From the NCBI GenBank assembly GCA_019309685.1, contig JAFDFT010000107.1, forward strand, positions 1-7,409: DNA of 7,409 bases, read 5' to 3'. The position numbers were made by a program, and so were the translations under genes. This stretch comes from Deltaproteobacteria bacterium. GTDB lineage: Bacteria > Desulfobacterota > Desulfobacteria > Desulfobacterales > JAABPS01. This document shows, one piece after another, positions 6,995-7,409 of the stretch. The first letter of the stretch is position 1. Each line of letters begins with the position of its first letter. The notes under the pieces are model-generated. The model made no database searches. It saw only the letters and a list, made by a program, of their open reading frames with translations, and was not told the origin of the DNA.

Positions 6995-7409
6995 TCGGTT
7001 TCTCCCTATAAATGCCGTTTTCCCACAAGCTTAACGTCAATTTATTAAATTTCATATGCGATGTGTCTGGGTGCTGGTCCGTGCAATTCCCTGATTTTAT
7101 TGATAGTAAAACTGGCCGGTATCTGTCCCCTTTCCGAAAGTTTTTTAAGTTTTCATGTTTTGAAAAGACGACTGAGTGTTAAGCCAACGTATAAAAAACA
7201 GAAAATATTATAGTGATATACATCCATAATATATTGTAATTATATGATATCTACGTCTATTTTTTCTGCTTATCCCAATAAAGCCAAGTTTGATTATTTG
7301 CATAAATTGATCAATTGACTATGCAATGAATATCTTGTATATAGTTTATGTCATTAGATATTTATTCGTAGTGATCAAAATAAACGGCTAATTATTCCCT
7401 ATATTTTTT
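6995..7409. other. AT-rich non-coding end of window, possible decayed sequence
   Basis: No gene is supported in these 415 bases. A less AT-rich island at about 7065-7140 is open in several frames on both strands, including a minus-strand frame without a start (7152 down to a stop at 7045, containing INKIRELHGPAPRHIAYEI). This may be a remnant of a coding or mobile sequence. A perfect 12-bp palindrome AATTGATCAATT is at 7305-7316. I find no strong terminator after the PilZ stop codon; the hairpin TTTTCA/TGAAAA at 7150-7166 is short and AT-rich. Confidence 0.45.

Noticed and set aside
7127..7146. CTTTCCGAAAG followed by six T as a rho-independent terminator for the PilZ gene
   Set aside because: The stem is only four to five base pairs with almost no loop; too weak to call.
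7061..7213. Plus-strand 50-codon ORF starting ATG TGT CTG, with a hydrophobic stretch and a basic end
   Set aside because: It has no ribosome binding site and no recognisable family, and the same stretch is open in other frames on both strands. A real small protein cannot be excluded, but the sequence does not support it.

Overview
The window looks like a chromosomal segment of an AT-rich Gram-negative bacterium. The gene set (LpxC for lipid A, an NtrY/NtrX two-component pair, DUF4390, YifB/ComM, a PilZ protein) and the protein character suggest Desulfobacterota, perhaps Desulfobacterales. That placement is an inference from family knowledge; there is no rRNA or other marker to confirm it.

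Left part (1-4498), all on the minus strand. In the direction of transcription the genes are lpxC, a DUF4390 protein, ntrY and ntrX. The last is cut by the left edge inside its Walker A motif. Gaps are 133, 37 and 84 bases, so the four probably form one operon, with a possible second start before DUF4390. LpxC commits UDP-GlcNAc precursor to lipid A. NtrY is a four-TM membrane histidine kinase and NtrX its sigma-54-type response regulator. DUF4390 is a predicted exported protein that usually sits next to ntrY. This suggests an envelope or respiration sensing unit linked to lipopolysaccharide synthesis.

Middle (4499-6291). A 260-base divergent intergenic region holds a perfect TATAAT on the minus strand for lpxC, with a strong 9-bp-arm inverted repeat directly upstream of it (an operator candidate) and a second imperfect inverted repeat beside that. 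It is followed by a complete plus-strand comM/yifB gene with a TTG start. This gene encodes a Mg-chelatase-like AAA+ ATPase, whose studied homologues act in branch migration during natural transformation.

Right part (6292-7409). A 397-base AT-rich gap carries a good sigma-70-type promoter (TTGACA-N17-TAATTT) and an 18-bp palindrome just before a small single-domain PilZ gene (candidate c-di-GMP receptor). The last 415 bases hold no gene I can support, only short open frames and AT-rich sequence that may include decayed coding DNA.

I see no CRISPR array, tRNA, rRNA, intact mobile element or clearly new multi-gene system. The points most worth a second look are the putative operator over the lpxC promoter, the lpxC-DUF4390-ntrYX linkage, and the altered second motif of the PilZ protein.
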